From Rhizophagus irregularis (Eukaryota; Glomeromycota; Glomeromycetes; Glomerales; Glomeraceae), in assembly GCF_026210795.1 (NCBI RefSeq), contig NC_089454.1, positions 3,038,001 to 3,102,000 of the forward strand: DNA of 64,000 nt. Reading direction: 5' to 3'. The notes beneath the pieces were generated by a model. That model was not told where the DNA came from, made no database searches, and worked only from the letters and a program-made list of their open reading frames with translations. Shown here one piece after another: positions 44,736 through 57,855 of this stretch (positions are counted from its first letter, which is position 1; every line of letters starts with the position of its first letter). Position numbers and translations under genes: made by a program.

Positions 44736-45849
44736 TTGAGAAGAGAATACAGAGAGCCAGAGACCTTAGTAATTCCTGAATCCGAAGGAGAAAATGGTGA
44801 TCTATCCTCTGAAGAAGAAGAAAGATTGAACCTTCTAAACTTGGACAGATTAAACAACTTTCCAACAGAGCAATCAAGAACTAAATCAACCTGTTTTACC
44901 ACAGGATCAACAAATTTTTGACCTACAAATACCTCAAGATATACCACTTTTACGAGCTATATCAGCTTCATCTAACCCAATGGAAGGAGAACAAAGAATC
45001 TGACAAGAACAAGACATACCATTATTTCAGGATCAACAAGTTCCACAGAATCAGAATAATTGATTGTTTCAGCAACAAGTTCAAAACTTATTCTCACAAG
45101 ATAATAACAACAATCAGAATAACAATGTTAATAATGGTAACCTTTTGGATGGGAACAATGTGCTGCAGATGGCCTAGTCATCCAACAATTTCTAAATCAA
45201 CAGAACCAGCAGAATCAGCAGAGTTGGGAAGTGTTCTTACCAACTTTTAGTGGGGAAAATTAGCAAGATCCTATTGCCTGGCTTAGAGATTAAAATGCTG
45301 CCGCTAAAGCCAATGGTTGGAATGATTGGAAATTGCAAGTAGTACCAGTTTATTTGAGGTTTACTGCAGCTGATTGGTATAATCATTAAAGCAAGATAAC
45401 CCAGGATTTGTTACTACTTGGGTTTCAGATTTTAATGGAAATGTTAACAATTTGAAGATAGATTTTTGAGAAGATTTTGAACAACAGTGATGATTGAAGC
45501 ATGGACTATTGAATTAGAGTAAAGAGTATAAGGACCTGATGAAACAGTTGAGCATTATGTTTCTGTTCTGCAAAAGTTATTTACTAGAGTAGGAGGATAT
45601 AATGAAGCTCAGAAAACTTGGAAGTTTATCTCAGAACTTACTTGAGATTTGTACATAATGATGCAATCAACATATGATGGAACATTCCAAAATGCAATAT
45701 ATAGAGCAAAGAGATGTGAAATGACTCTTATGGCTGGGAAAAATAAAATATAAGCAACTATGGCAGTAGTGCTCAATTGAAAACTACTCAATTGACACAA
45801 ATGATGATGGAACTTTCAAAGTCCATCTTAGAATCAAGAATGAAATTAA

Positions 45850-46631
45850 TTGCTAATTCGGTTAAGATCGGCAGTGTCTTACTATGTAAAATCGGGGCAA
45901 AAAAAGAAAATAATTATCTCTTGATCCAATGATCCAATTTCAATGAACTTTTTTTTGTTTTATAGATCTTGATTTCCTCAATAAAATAAAAAATTTATTG
46001 AAATTGAAATACTAAATTATAAGAAAATCGTGAAAAAGTATTTCATATTATTATTATGACTAAATTTTAGTAAATCATAAAAAAAGAATTGATTCCTAAT
46101 TCAGTGATCCAATTTCAATAATTTTTTTTTGTCTTTTAGGTCTTAACCTCCTCTTCACAATAAAAAAAAGTTTGTCAATATTGGACTGCTAGATCGGAAG
46201 ATAATCACAAAGATATATTTTGCCATATCATGAATCTAAAAATCGTCTGGCAAAATATGTTTTCGCAATTATCTCACGATCTAGAGGCCCAATTTTGACA
46301 AAATTTTTTTATTATGTAGAGATTATTGAGATCTAAATAACAAAAAAAAGTTTATCGAAATTGGATCACTAAATCAGGAGATAATTGTCTGCTTTGTTAT
46401 TAATGGAATCTGATTGTTGTCAGTAAAATATGTTTTTGTGATTATCTCACAACCTAATGGTCCAATTTCAATGAAATTATTTTTATTTTATAAAGGTAAT
46501 CCAGACTTACAGAACAAAAAAAAGTTCATCAAAATTGGATTATTAGATCATATGATAATTATTTTTATTATTTGCACCAATTTCCCCAATTTTACATAGT
46601 AGGACACTGCTGATCTTAACCGAATTAGCAA
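45850..46631. mobile_element. TTAA-flanked non-autonomous element in gag
   Basis: 782 bp with inverted ends TTGCTAATTCGGTTAAGATC… of about 47 bp, nearly perfect, and TTAA on both sides (45846-45849, 46632-46635). In the related gag copy at 51.3-52.3 kb the site reads uninterrupted with a single TTAA. TTAA duplication is the hallmark of piggyBac-type insertion (family knowledge). The interior holds four or five diverged copies of a roughly 100-bp GATCCAATTTCAATGAA unit, in part inverted; no transposase. Confidence 0.88.
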
Positions 46632-49256
46632 TTAAAGAAAAAGTAGGAAATAGATTTCATTATAATGGCAGTAATAATGACTCTTAATGGAATAAAAATA
46701 ATAATAACAGTAATAGTAATAGAAGTAGCAATAATAATAATAATTCTACAGGAGGAAATAGATTGCCCATTGTTTGCTATACATGTGGAAAACCAGGACA
46801 TATTAGTAGAACTTGTCCAAGAAATAATAATAAAAGTGGTGTGTACTAAACCAACAATCTCAGCAACCTCAACCTGCTCAATTTAATCAACCTGTGAATA
46901 CAAATGGTGTAAATAATTTGAATACCAACAACTAACAATGATTTAATAGCAATTTTAGTGCAGCATTGTTAGTCCAAAAAGATGCCAATGGCACTACTAA
47001 TGGATCTTTAAACTATTAAACTAGTAGGTGCATCCTCTGAGGGTAAGGATATGGAACCTAATGGAAACCCCTCAAGTGATATATATGTAGACTTTGAAGT
47101 AAACAAGAATGGGATGATAGTAAAATTAGAGGGAATGAAGCATATTCAGCTGAAAAATCAAACAAGGTGCTTAAAAGTACATGAAAAAAGACTGAATCAT
47201 ATAACATTCAGAAAGAAGATAAAAATGGTAATATATCACCACCACCACCTCCCAAATGGATGTACCTAATGTTTAGAGCATTCCTGGACCTGTAATGATA
47301 GAGAATGATCAGCAACTGCAACAATCAGTGGAGGATATTAATAAGGCAAAAATCAATCTTACTCAATGGTCAAAGATATTAAACATCCACAGGCATGAAT
47401 CATCTTTGGACAACTAATAAAAATAGCTCCTAAATATAAAATTGAGCTTGCAAGAGGAATTAGGAAACTAACTACATGAAAGATTCACTTTAGTAATATG
47501 GAACTGAAAGGGAACCAGAGCTCTACTGCAATGTGTTGTGATGCCATTGTAAGAGGAGTTAAGGTACCTTCTTATCATTGATAGTGGAGCCACTGGAAGT
47601 ATTGTTGCCTACCATTTCTTATCAAAATTGGAAGTGTATATTGATTGACCATCTATTGCATCTATGGTTAATGTTAATGTAAAAGAAAGATACCTATGGG
47701 AGAAGTCTTGAACTTTCCAATTATTACAGTACAAGGGATTGAAGTTCCAATTAATATGGTAGTAACTGAATCTGAAACATATAGTGTTATTATTGGAAAT
47801 AATTTGTTAAGAAAAGTGAAAGCCAATATAGATTATGAAACTTCAATCATGATTATAAGTTGGAAAGGAAAAGAGGCTAGAGTTCTTGTTGAATATCAAT
47901 TAGTATCAGATGCAAAAAAAGTAGAAGAAATTGAAGAAGGTTCAGAAAAAGAAGAAGAGGAAGAAATAGAAAATGAAGATGAAGATGAAGAATATAAAGA
48001 GGTAAAACTCAAAAATAGGTTATTTTATACTGCATTATTTGACCCAAGTCCAATATTAACTAATAAAGGTGTTTATATAATTGAACAAAAATACTATCAG
48101 CAGAATCATTTTACTGAGTTAAACAAAAGATTTAAGCAAAGTGTTTGACATGTTGGAATGATCTAATTAAACATGAAGCAATACAATAGATATCACCAGA
48201 AATTATCATTGAACTAAGTTCCAATAAAAGGCAAAGCACTCCAACAAAAGAACAACAGGAGTTTTTTTTAACAAGCCAGCTATATGATTCAGATACTATA
48301 AGAAATATTGTAAATGAAAGTAATAGACAATTATGTTATTATTGTCAAAAGAAATCATACTAGGAATATGAAGAGCTTACTCAAGAAATTAAATATAATC
48401 ATGCTGATATAAAAGACCTTTCTAAGATTACACTAATGGAACTATCAATTGGAAAATTGTTAGATAATCAAAGTATAAGCCTAATGGAGTTCTTATTGCA
48501 GTGATAAAATGACTTTGCTTGGAAATCTTCTCAATTAGGATGAACAAACTTAATTCAACACACTATTAATACTGAAAAAGGAAAGGTTATTTGTAAGTAT
48601 TGGTATTGTACATCCCAGCTTGAAAGGAAGTTCATTGAACAAAAAATTGCTTAATTGTTAAGAGAAGGACTTATTGAATGTTCTACAGAACCTTGGGCAT
48701 CTCCAGTTGTATTAGTTCAAAAGAAAAATGGAAAGCAGCAATTACGCATTGACTAAATAGTATTACCTAAAAAGATTCTTATTCTCTACCCAGAATAGAT
48801 GATATGTTAGATTCTTTTGGATAAGCTAAATGGTTCACTTCTTTAGACTTGACTAGAGGCTATTAGCAAGTGGAAGTAGATCTAAAGGACTGACCTAAAA
48901 CTGCCTTCATTACACAATTTTGGATATACCAGTTTAAGGTAATGCCATTTGGTCACTGATGCTCCAGCAACTTTTCAAAGGCTAATGGAATGGTCTACCT
49001 TGATAATGTTATTGTATACTCTAGAACCTTTGAAGAACATCTAAAACATCTTGGTATTGTATTTGATTGTTTACAAGCAGCAGGATTGAAACTGAATCCT
49101 GGAAAATGTTCTTTTGTGAAGGCTGAATTGGAATTTTTAGGACATATCATAAGTACTCAAAGTATACAAACTAATCCAGAAAAAACTGAAAAGGTGAAGA
49201 ACTTTCCTAAACTAAAAATACAATACAACTAACTGCAAGGATTTTTAGGCTTAACA

Positions 49257-49471
49257 TAGGGATTGGAATCGATTAATCAAAAATTGACAAAACATAGTAA
49301 AATTGATTCTCGAGAATCGATTCTCAGCAATTTTTTACATATAAGTTAACCTGACTCCAAAGTAATTTTTCATGCCGGCCAAGTGTTACTGAAATTAAAA
49401 ACTGATTCAAAGTCAGGTTGGTCATCTATAAGAAAATCTTGTAAAGATTCGATTTTCGATTCCAATCCCTA
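49257..49471. mobile_element. hAT-type MITE inserted between RT and RNase H of copy A
   Basis: 215 bp, ends TAGGGATTGGAATCGA with perfect complement, flanked by GCTTAACA and GCTTAGCA (8 bp, one mismatch). The sequence matches the element at 63543-63758 along its length. Confidence 0.9.
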
Positions 49472-49929
49472 GCTTAGCATTATACTATCAATACTTTGTT
49501 CCAAACTTTGCAAGGATTGCAATACCATAAACAAACTGTTAAAAAAGGGAATCAATGGACTGCAGAACAAAATAAAGCTTTTAATACTTTAAAAAAATGC
49601 TTAGTTACATCACCAATCTTTATATTTTCAAACTTTGATAAACAGTTTATTTTATTTACAGATGCATCAATATCCGGACTGGGAGCAATACTATTACAAT
49701 TGGATAAAAGAAATCAAGAACATGTTATTGCTTATACCAGTTGGACTCTTAGCAAGGCAGAGAAAAATTATACTACAACAGAATTGAAATGCTTAGCTGT
49801 TATATGGGCTATTAAACACTTTTATACTTATGTTTATAAACAAAGATTCAAACTTATAACTGACCATTCAGCACTCAAACATTTATTCAATATCACAATA
49901 CCTGTTAGATCTAATGTTGACAGCTAATT

Positions 49930-50335
49930 ATGAATTCAATACTAGACTAATTTTCCATTCAAAAAAAAAAAAAATGCCATTTTCTTTATTGTTTTTCAGT
50001 TGACTCATTATTACTATTGGAAAAATTTTTATATATACCAATTTGGATTATTCATTTTTATATTTGTTTCTTTTATTTTCATTTAATATTTTTTTTTTAT
50101 CAATTGATAAGTTAACTTGAACATTTTTTATATTTGTTTTAAATTCATTTTATTATATTTGTTTAACATCTCTTGTTGTCATATATTCAATTATTTTTTT
50201 TTTCCTGTTTCATTATTTTTATATTTGTTTTGCATTTTATTTTATTGACTATAATCTTTATAGCCAGTTGCCAAGTCAACTTGGATTAATTAATTTAGCT
50301 TTTTTTATCATTTACTGTATACTCTACTAGAAAAA
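49930..50335. other. T-rich spacer in copy A
   Basis: About 400 bp of very T-rich sequence between RNase H and integrase remnants, without coding potential. It contains repeated TTTATATTTGTTT motifs. It could be an inserted poly-T-like element or a decayed linker. Confidence 0.35.
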
Positions 50336-51261
50336 TGGATACAACTGAATATTTGAATATACTTCAGTATCTAGAGACCTTACAATTGCATAACTCATTG
50401 CAGAAAATCAGAAACAAGTTTTTAAACAAAAGGCTAATGAATATATTGCAAGTGAAGGATTGTTATATCAAAAGAATAAGAAAAGGCCTAACCAACTCTT
50501 GTGAGTGATTAAGTAAGATAAAAAGGAAAAGATTCTGTACAATTTCATGAAGACCCTTTGGCTGGACACTTTGGATTTCAAGGAACCTATTGATCAATCT
50601 TTCTCAAGTACTATTGGCCCAATATGGGGAATGACATTAAAGAATATATTAACTCTTGTGATATATGCCAAAAATGGAAGAAATCTCAAAGAAATAAATC
50701 TTTACATCCTATATATCTTTTGATCATATTGGAATGGATATTGTAGGACTACTACCAACTACTTTACAAGGGAACAAGTATATTGTTGTTGCAACTGAAT
50801 ATCTAACTAAATGGCCTGAAGCATGTGCTCTCTCAAATGCTAAAGCAACATCAGTGGTTTCTTACTTTTATGAGAATATAATCTGCCATCATGGGTGTTC
50901 AAGGGTTCTTTTGACTGATCAAAACATTTTAATAGGGTTTTATGTGAAACTTTAGCAAAATATTCAATGCACAACCAGATTTGTATTTACCATCTGTTTT
51001 ATCTGTGTACAGAACAATTTAGCAACAAACAACTCAATTTGAACCTTTTTATCAAATATATGGACAAGATGCACTTTTACCAATTGAGATAGAGATACCA
51101 AACTTGCCTAATAATAATAACCTGAATAATGATTTTCAAGCCCAATTGTTGTAAAAAATCCAATTATTTACTGGAAATTGAATGATGATAGACAGATAGC
51201 TCAAGACAATATTATTAAGAGTCAAGAGAAGCAAAAACTTTGATATGATGCTAATATTCGT

Positions 51262-52265
51262 GCACCTTTTTGGGCCAACAATTGCTGTACTAAATTGAGC
51301 AGGTTGAGGTTGCTGAGATTGTTGATTCAGTACTGTTGCAGCTACACCACTTTTATTATTATTTCTTTGTGGACAAGTTCTACTAATATGTCCTGGTTTT
51401 CCACATGCATAGCAAACAATAGGCAATCTATTTCCTCCTGTAGGATTATAACTATTATTGCTACTTCCATTACTATCACTGTTGTTATTATTTCTATTCC
51501 ATTGAGAGTTATTATTACTGCCATTATAATGAGATCGATTTCCTACTTTTTCTTTAATTTCATTCTTGAGTTCTGAGACAGACTTTGAAAGTTCCATCAT
51601 CATTTGTGTCAATTGAGTGGTTCCAATTGAGCACTACTGCCATAGTTGCTTATGCTTTTGTTTTTCCCAGCCATAAGAGTCATTTCACATCTCTTTACTC
51701 TATCTATTGCATTTTGGAATGTTCCATCATGTGTTGATTGCGCCATTATGTACAAATCTCAAATAAGTCCTGAGATAAACTTCTGAGTTTTCTGGGCTTC
51801 ATTATATCCTCCTACTCTAGTAAATAACTTTTGCAGAACAGAAACATAATGCTCAACTGTTTCATCAGGTCCTTATATTCTTTGCTCTAATTCAATAGTC
51901 CATGCTTCAATCATTGCTGCTGTTCAAAATCTTCTCAAAAATCTATCTTCAAAATTGTTAACATTTCCATTAAAACCTGCAATCCAAGTAGTAACAAATC
52001 CTGGGTTATCTTACTTTAACGATTGATACCATTCAGCTGCAGCAGACCATAAATAAGCTGGTACTATTTGCAATTTCCAAACATCATTCCAACCATTGGC
52101 TTCAGCGGCAGCATTATAATCTCTAAGCCAGACAATAGGATCTTGCTGATCTTCCCCACTAAAAGTTGGTAAGAACGCTCCCCAACTCTGCTGATTCTGC
52201 TGGTTCTGTTGATTTAGAAATTGTTGGATGAAATGGACCATCTGCAGCATATTGTTCTCATCCAA
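51262..52265 (-). pseudogene. Inverted gag fragment, copy B of the same gypsy family
   Basis: Minus-strand gag with MDENNMLQMVHFIQQFLNQQ, FLPTFSGEDQQDPIVWLRDY, AAAEWYQSLK (52265-52011), then, after stops, MMMELSKSVSELKNEIKEKVG and a CCHC knuckle (CYACGKPGHISRTC) at 51612-51290. It is about 90% identical by eye to the gag of copy A but in reverse, so the two form inverted repeats around A's pol. Broken by several stops (for example between 51612 and 52011). Confidence 0.85.
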
Positions 52266-52342
52266 AAGGTAACAAACCTATTAAGCACCTTAAATACAAA
52301 AATAAATATACATTTCCTAATGCATAAGATTATAAATATCTT

Positions 52343-52925
52343 GTGCTAGTATTCGCTCAAGGCAGAATTATTGCTTCCGCAGATACACCAAATACATCAA
52401 CAACAATGAACATCCCTTTAGTGGATGCTCCTATACCTCCTGATACAGTTATTACTGTTGAGAATTTTAACCTTTTACCACCTCCAAGTGTTTCTGTACC
52501 TGAACATTTACAACAATTTATACCTACTGTGCCAATTTATACTGGACACTATCAAATTTACAGTCCTTCAGGATCTCTGGAATGGTTCCAACACCTTCAT
52601 TTGCTTTTGCTCACGTCCATGATGCTCAATTTCATAGCACGAGTATGCATAAACTTCCAACTCGACATAAAGATGTTGAAATCTTATATCCTTCGTATGG
52701 ATAACTTGAGATCTGAATTTGAAGAGCTTGGCTTTGAATTCTACAAATCCCTTCGTACACTAAACGATCTGCCTACATTGGACAATACTAAAAAACTTGG
52801 ACAGTGACTGTTAAAACGGGATTCCTTTATTATCACCACCTCCGTTGGGAAAAGTTCTATACATCAGATGAAATGTCCATGCCCTTCTGCTGGTTCCCCT
52901 AAAGACTCCCCAGTAGTCGGCATAA
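52343..52925 (+). pseudogene. Unrecognised coding remnant
   Basis: A 154-residue open frame (52343-52807) rich in Pro/Thr/Ile (PIPPDTVITVENFNLLPPPS). From about 52575 an alternative frame (GMVPTPSFAFAHVHDAQFH) looks equally coding-like, which suggests a frameshifted gene or retroelement fragment. It starts 78 bp from the gag fragment on the opposite strand. No family recognised. Confidence 0.35.
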
Positions 52926-54830
52926 TTGATACTATGTATTAGTTTTTTTTTTTACTTTTATTTTATATATAGTAATGAGTCTAATATTTTTATAACAGGT
53001 AGCATTTTAATATTAGTCTATATTATATATTCCATTCACTTTTATACAAAATAATTTTGAATAGTGTGAACCACTCCACCTATGACAGTATTTACAGGTG
53101 GCGACCTTGAATGTTGAAAGAAAAATATGGATCATTATAATTTTTTTTATTTGATTGTCTTCTCGGTACGCTTCTCCCTATTTTTACTTTAGCTTCTAAT
53201 TCCTTTATTCGTTCACTGCTATGGCGACTATATCTCCATTAGTCAGTTCGTTCTAACGAAGGGTGGGTCCACCTGTTGGATTTGTACGTCTAGTTTATTA
53301 GCTGTGTACTTATATTATGTCTTGTAGTTATAATGAGTCTGTAACTAAACGATGTATTTATCTTTTCTAAGTAAAAATAAATAAAAAAATAAATAGATTC
53401 CTTTCCCATTATAATTATTTGTTGAGAATTTGCAAATATCTGATTTGATCGATCCTATAACCATTCACCACTGTAAATGGTGATAAATAAATTTTAATTA
53501 GCTTCATTTGACGTAAGACATACAGTATATTACCAATAATATAATTTTTCATAAACAAGTTCAATGAGAACTATAGATCTATCTTATTAGCCGTTGTGAT
53601 TGAAAATGAGTGAACATAATTACTGTAAATAATAAAAATATTAAGCAAAGTTTCATGGAATGTTAATCATAACGTATCAGTGTTCTTGTTACCTTTTTTT
53701 TTCTACTTTATTTATCTTTCCTAAATTCCTCATGCAAAAAATTTGAATTTTTTCTATGCTTCTATCGAAATAAATGATTTCTTACAGGTTTTGATAGTTC
53801 GGTAATTGAGTTGTATAGAATAGGAGAGGGATATTTGGCATTGTTTTACAGAAATAATAGAAAAGTGAAGTTGCTAAAAGGAACTCGAGATATCAGTTAC
53901 ACACAACTAGAGAAACTTTCTCTTCTCTTTAAAGTTTAAATGTCCATTACTCCAGGTTGAAATTCATTGAAACATAATTTGAAACTATATTCAATAAATA
54001 TTCAAAATTCGGATATAAATAATTTACGCTATGTCAATCTTTGAATTGCGTTACTCAAGTTGGTTACATTATATTACCTTACATGTCTTAACATGTGATT
54101 TCTTTCTGAACTTATTTCTTATTAATCAACCTACATCTTTATAGCATTTCTGAAACAAATTCCACCTATATCTCTGCCACGTGAGCATCTACTCCTAAAT
54201 GGATAACAACGTTATCCCTACTCCCGAATCAAGCTCGCGTTCAAGTATCCAATAATTTTTTTGGCAATGAATAATAACACAGTTTTATAACAATGGATTA
54301 TTTTACGCCTGACAGTATTTACACATAACACGAATACATGAAAAACCAATATGGCCTGGATTTCTTAGATTAAAAATTTTTTTCCTTTATTTTTTTTTTC
54401 TTCCCCACTCCCCAGTTTGTGATGGTGCAATATTGTAGCAATACGGCTACTGTTAGTTAGTATGCATTTATTGAAGGGTGGGTCCTATTTGAGATTTGCA
54501 TTACTAGTCAAATTATATCGTAATTTGGAAGTTTGCCTGCCTTTCTAAAGTAAAAATAGAAATAAAAATTTAGAGTAAGTGAATAAAATAACTAATTATC
54601 AGAAAACTTTGAACAATGAACTTCATAATTTTACTTAATGTTTATGAAATTATTTTGATTTTAAACACAGTATATATGAAACTTATAGACTAAACACTTT
54701 TGTAACATTATTACACCTTTTTTTTTATTGAAAAAAAAAGACCAATTTTTTTTTAAAAAAAATATAAGCAAATTGAAGTTTTATATTTATTACAAATTGT
54801 GTTACGTTCCATTTAGTTTGTACAAAGGTG
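52926..54830. other. Intergenic region with a diverged duplicated block
   Basis: Two related stretches, about 53190-53400 and 54400-54570, share GAAGGGTGGGTCC, a following TTGTACGT/TTGCATTAC-type segment and a TTTCTAAAGTAAAAATAAA end, as if they were the 3' ends of one repeat family. No gene was found. Confidence 0.4.
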
Positions 54831-55104
54831 GCGGAGAAATCCTGTCTTTTTGAACACTGAGACCAGAGTCACCAGACATTTATTATCATGATATATTTTA
54901 CAAAATTTATGAAGAATAATAATGATCTTACTTTAGATAACTGACAAAAATTATTAATAATAGAAATTAAACAATGGCCACCACTTCCAGTTTATTTATA
55001 TGACCTGTATAAATAATATTTATTTTTAAGTGTTATAATGTTAACACTATTCTTAGTTACAAAATTAGATGATGAATAACAAGCAATTGTTAATAAAGCT
55101 ATAT

Positions 55105-56150
55105 TATCACATTTCTTCAAATAATTTCGGTAAAAGAGAAGCATCAGGTCTTTTTAAGGGATCATGACTCCAACATTGTTTCATAATGATAGTATAAAAT
55201 TCTGGTGTTCCTTTTCAACAATTTCAGGCCTCAATGGTCAAGAACTACAAGCGCAAGACCTACGTCATGATGATTAGTTGAAAATGGAGGTTCATCTGAA
55301 GTTAATTCTAAACTATACACCTCTGATTGTGTTGTATATGGTTTACATCGTAAAATTTCAGGAGCAAATATAAGGCAAAACTCCTTGAATGCTACTAGAA
55401 ACTTTCAGTAACAAAATAACAAAATATAATTTATTAATCATATTTATGAATTTATGAGACAAAAAAAAAGAAAAGATATCGTTTTTCTCTAATTTTTGCT
55501 TATTTTAGAGTCAATTGGTTAACAAAGTCCAAAATCACTTATAAAAATTCATCTACTAAAATATTTTTATAATTAAAATCCTTATTGGTAAATTCATTTG
55601 GTGAATAAAGCTTTTGAAAGAATGAAAGTTTGATAAGAATCTTTTACTCTATCAGTCCAAGTTAATTTTGAAAAAAAACATACGAATATAATTTCGTAGA
55701 TTTCCATGTTTTGCATGTCTTATTACCATGGCGTAGGCGCTTTTGTTATTTCATGGTATAATTCTTGGATTACGGCATTTATGATGAATTTTAAGCTAAA
55801 CAAATCACGATAATTAATTTCAGAGAAATATATATATATTTTATTGATATTATTTTTCCCTACCTCGTTTAGGATTTGATAATTAATGTTATCAGAATCA
55901 TTAATGGCTTTTAGAGTAACTTTGGAAAATAATTAGTTTGAAGTCTATTGAAACCAAAGGAATGTTTAACAGTAGATTCCAAGTTCCAAAATAAACTTTT
56001 GAATTTCCTCCATTTGTCAAATATTTTACATTATCTAAATTTGAACATGGAATCCATTTAATAAAATCATCACAATATTTTGAATTTAATATGAGTTTCA
56101 TTAATAAATTTATCCAATTTAAAATTTCCACTTGTTTTGCTATCATTAAT
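55105..56150 (-). pseudogene. Decayed TKL-like kinase
   Basis: Minus strand: the N-lobe at 55901-56146 (WIPCSNLDNVKYLTNGGNSKVYFGTW, with a degraded glycine loop GGNSKV) and the C-lobe at about 55105-55400 (the APEILRCKPYTT region, SDEPPFSTNHHDVGLAL, then TPEFYTIIMKQCWSHDPLKRPDA). The segment between PPF and the last helix needs a frameshift, and the catalytic loop and DFG region (about 55430-55640) is scrambled. Same family as the genes at 0.4-1.9 and 13.5-14.8 kb. Confidence 0.75.
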
Positions 56151-56291
56151 AATATTTATCTCATAGTTGTATAGTTGTACGCTACGAATTTCACTGTATT
56201 TATTTATTCGTGTAGTAAGGAATTGTTTTCTACAAAAGTTTATTTTTATTATTTTATGATTGCGTTGTATACAAATGATAACTTCTAACAT

Positions 56292-56916
56292 TCGTGATGG
56301 TTATTTTTAAAATTTATGCAAGAAAATATTAAGAATATACTTTTATGTTTAGTTACCGTCATAACGGACACGTCACCATATAAATAGTTCATTCATAAAA
56401 CGTTGGCAAATACTGTTTAAATAAAGGGAAGATCTACATAGAAGAATGAAATCAGGGGACGTTTCCTCACCGGTTAATTCTTAGGACAAATTAGGAAATT
56501 CATGAAAGAAGTAGTTTATGAAACAAATATGTAATCTCCAATCAAGTAATTTATACATGCATTGGTGTTATAAATAAATCGTTTAATTAAAAAAGTTCAT
56601 TCATTTTCTGTTGATAGAAATTATAATATTATCAAAAATAAAAAAGTGCTATTAATAAAGTATATTTTATTTATTTATAATGATAATATTTGTGTTTAAA
56701 ATATTTAAAGTAATGCATGGAATTGAATATAGAATTTTCGATATTTTCAAAAAAGAAAATTCACTGATAAACCAAAAATATATTATGGCATATAATACAA
56801 CGTATACTTCTCGATTTGGTTAAAATAAATCACTTATGATAAATACAATCGGTATAATGCTTACATAAAATTATGATACAAATTAAACTGTTATATATAA
56901 AGAATTAAATTATGAA
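56292..56916. other. AT-rich intergenic region
   Basis: No supported gene. The region lies between the kinase relic and the end of the SCA7-domain gene, both on minus. Confidence 0.4.
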
Positions 56917-57855
56917 TTATTTTTCGAGTGAATTATTATCTTCTTTAGTAGAAACTAACGTTGATGAAAAAAGACATTATTAGTTTTTTTTTTATCCGAA
57001 TAAATATAAAATTTTAAAAGTAAAAAATTATGTTTATTATAAATTCACCTTCTTTCTTTATATCATCTTTTTTATCGTTATCATTTGATTTTGATACGCT
57101 ATTATCTTTGAGATGCCAATATATAAAATAATTAGACAAAATAATATTAAAGTTATACAAAAATGTTACATATAAATTAGAATACCTTGATGACGCCCAA
57201 TAGATTTTTTGTTTTTCTGATATTTAATAAGTAGAATGACATATGACTGTGATCTACCCACATTTCGTTTCGAAGCCAACGAATGTTTCTTACAATTTAA
57301 TGAGCGTGTACAAGGCGTATTATCAGGTGGCGCAATTACTCCGCATTGGATGTCCAAATCAATCACTCCTAATTTATAAATTAAATATTTTTTTTTTTTA
57401 AAAAAAAACAACTAAAAAATTGTTGTTAAAAAATAGGAATTTGGAAATTTCTCGCAACCTTTATTACGCCTTATGATTTTTTTCTTTTTCCAGCTCTTTT
57501 TAATCTTTTGTTTTTTCCTAGGAAATTCTTCAGCTGATATTAGAGAATTAGGTCTTTTTTCTAAAATTTTAATTTTAAAAAAATAAAATTTATTATCGTT
57601 TCAAGATTTAATGATTTAAATTTGAAGGATTATAAAAAATAAACTTACGAGTTTTTTTCCTCTCGTCTTTGATCATAAAGAGAATCATTTAATTATAAAA
57701 AAAAATTAATAAATAAAATAATACACTTGTTTAAAAAATTTGTTAAATATCTATTTAATACATTTACCTTTTAATCCTTCATTTGTTTCATTTGTTATAA
57801 CAATGGTTTCGGGTATTTTTATATTAGAGGATACAGTTGAAGTTAACCCATCCAT
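56917..57855 (-). CDS. SCA7-domain protein, Sgf73/ataxin-7-like (SAGA deubiquitinase-module subunit)
   Basis: Six exons on minus: 57768-57855, 57649-57666 (18 nt), 57459-57560, 57186-57368, 57049-57105, 56917-56954. All five introns are GT-AG and all lie in phase 1, giving 161 residues from ATG 57855 to TAA 56919. Exon 4 carries the whole SCA7 zinc domain: VIDLDIQCGVIAPP, then C-x10-C-x5-C-x2-H (CGV…PC TRSLN C KK H), SLASKR and GRSQSY. In yeast and animals this domain anchors the H2B deubiquitinase module in SAGA (family knowledge). Exon 3 is Lys/Arg-rich (KKQKIKKSWKKKK), a possible nuclear-localisation signal. The protein is much shorter than yeast Sgf73 (over 600 residues), so it is either a minimal form or a truncated paralogue. 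Confidence 0.8.

Larger units (their letters stand above)
44736..51260 (+). pseudogene. Decayed Ty3/gypsy retrotransposon, copy A
   Basis: A second gypsy family, full of stops and shifts. Gag: 44736 to about 45840 and 46636 to about 46990, Gln/Asn-rich, with FLNQQNQQNQQSW and FLPTFSG, and a CCHC knuckle (CYTCGKPGHISRTC) near 46780. Protease: IDSGATGS near 47580 and 47696-48148 (IIGNNLLRKVKANIDY). RT: about 48590-49250, where the catalytic motif reads YLDN instead of YxDD. RNase H: about 49500-49927 (LFTDASISGLGAILL). Integrase: about 50340-51255 (MDIVGLLPTTLQGNKYIVVATEYLTKWPEA). It is interrupted by a TTAA element (45850-46631) and a hAT MITE (49257-49471). LTRs were not found. Distinct from the intact element at 26.8-37.3 kb. 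Confidence 0.88.

Noticed and set aside
51295-51576. 93-residue plus-strand frame.
   Set aside because: Antisense of the zinc-knuckle region of the inverted gag copy.
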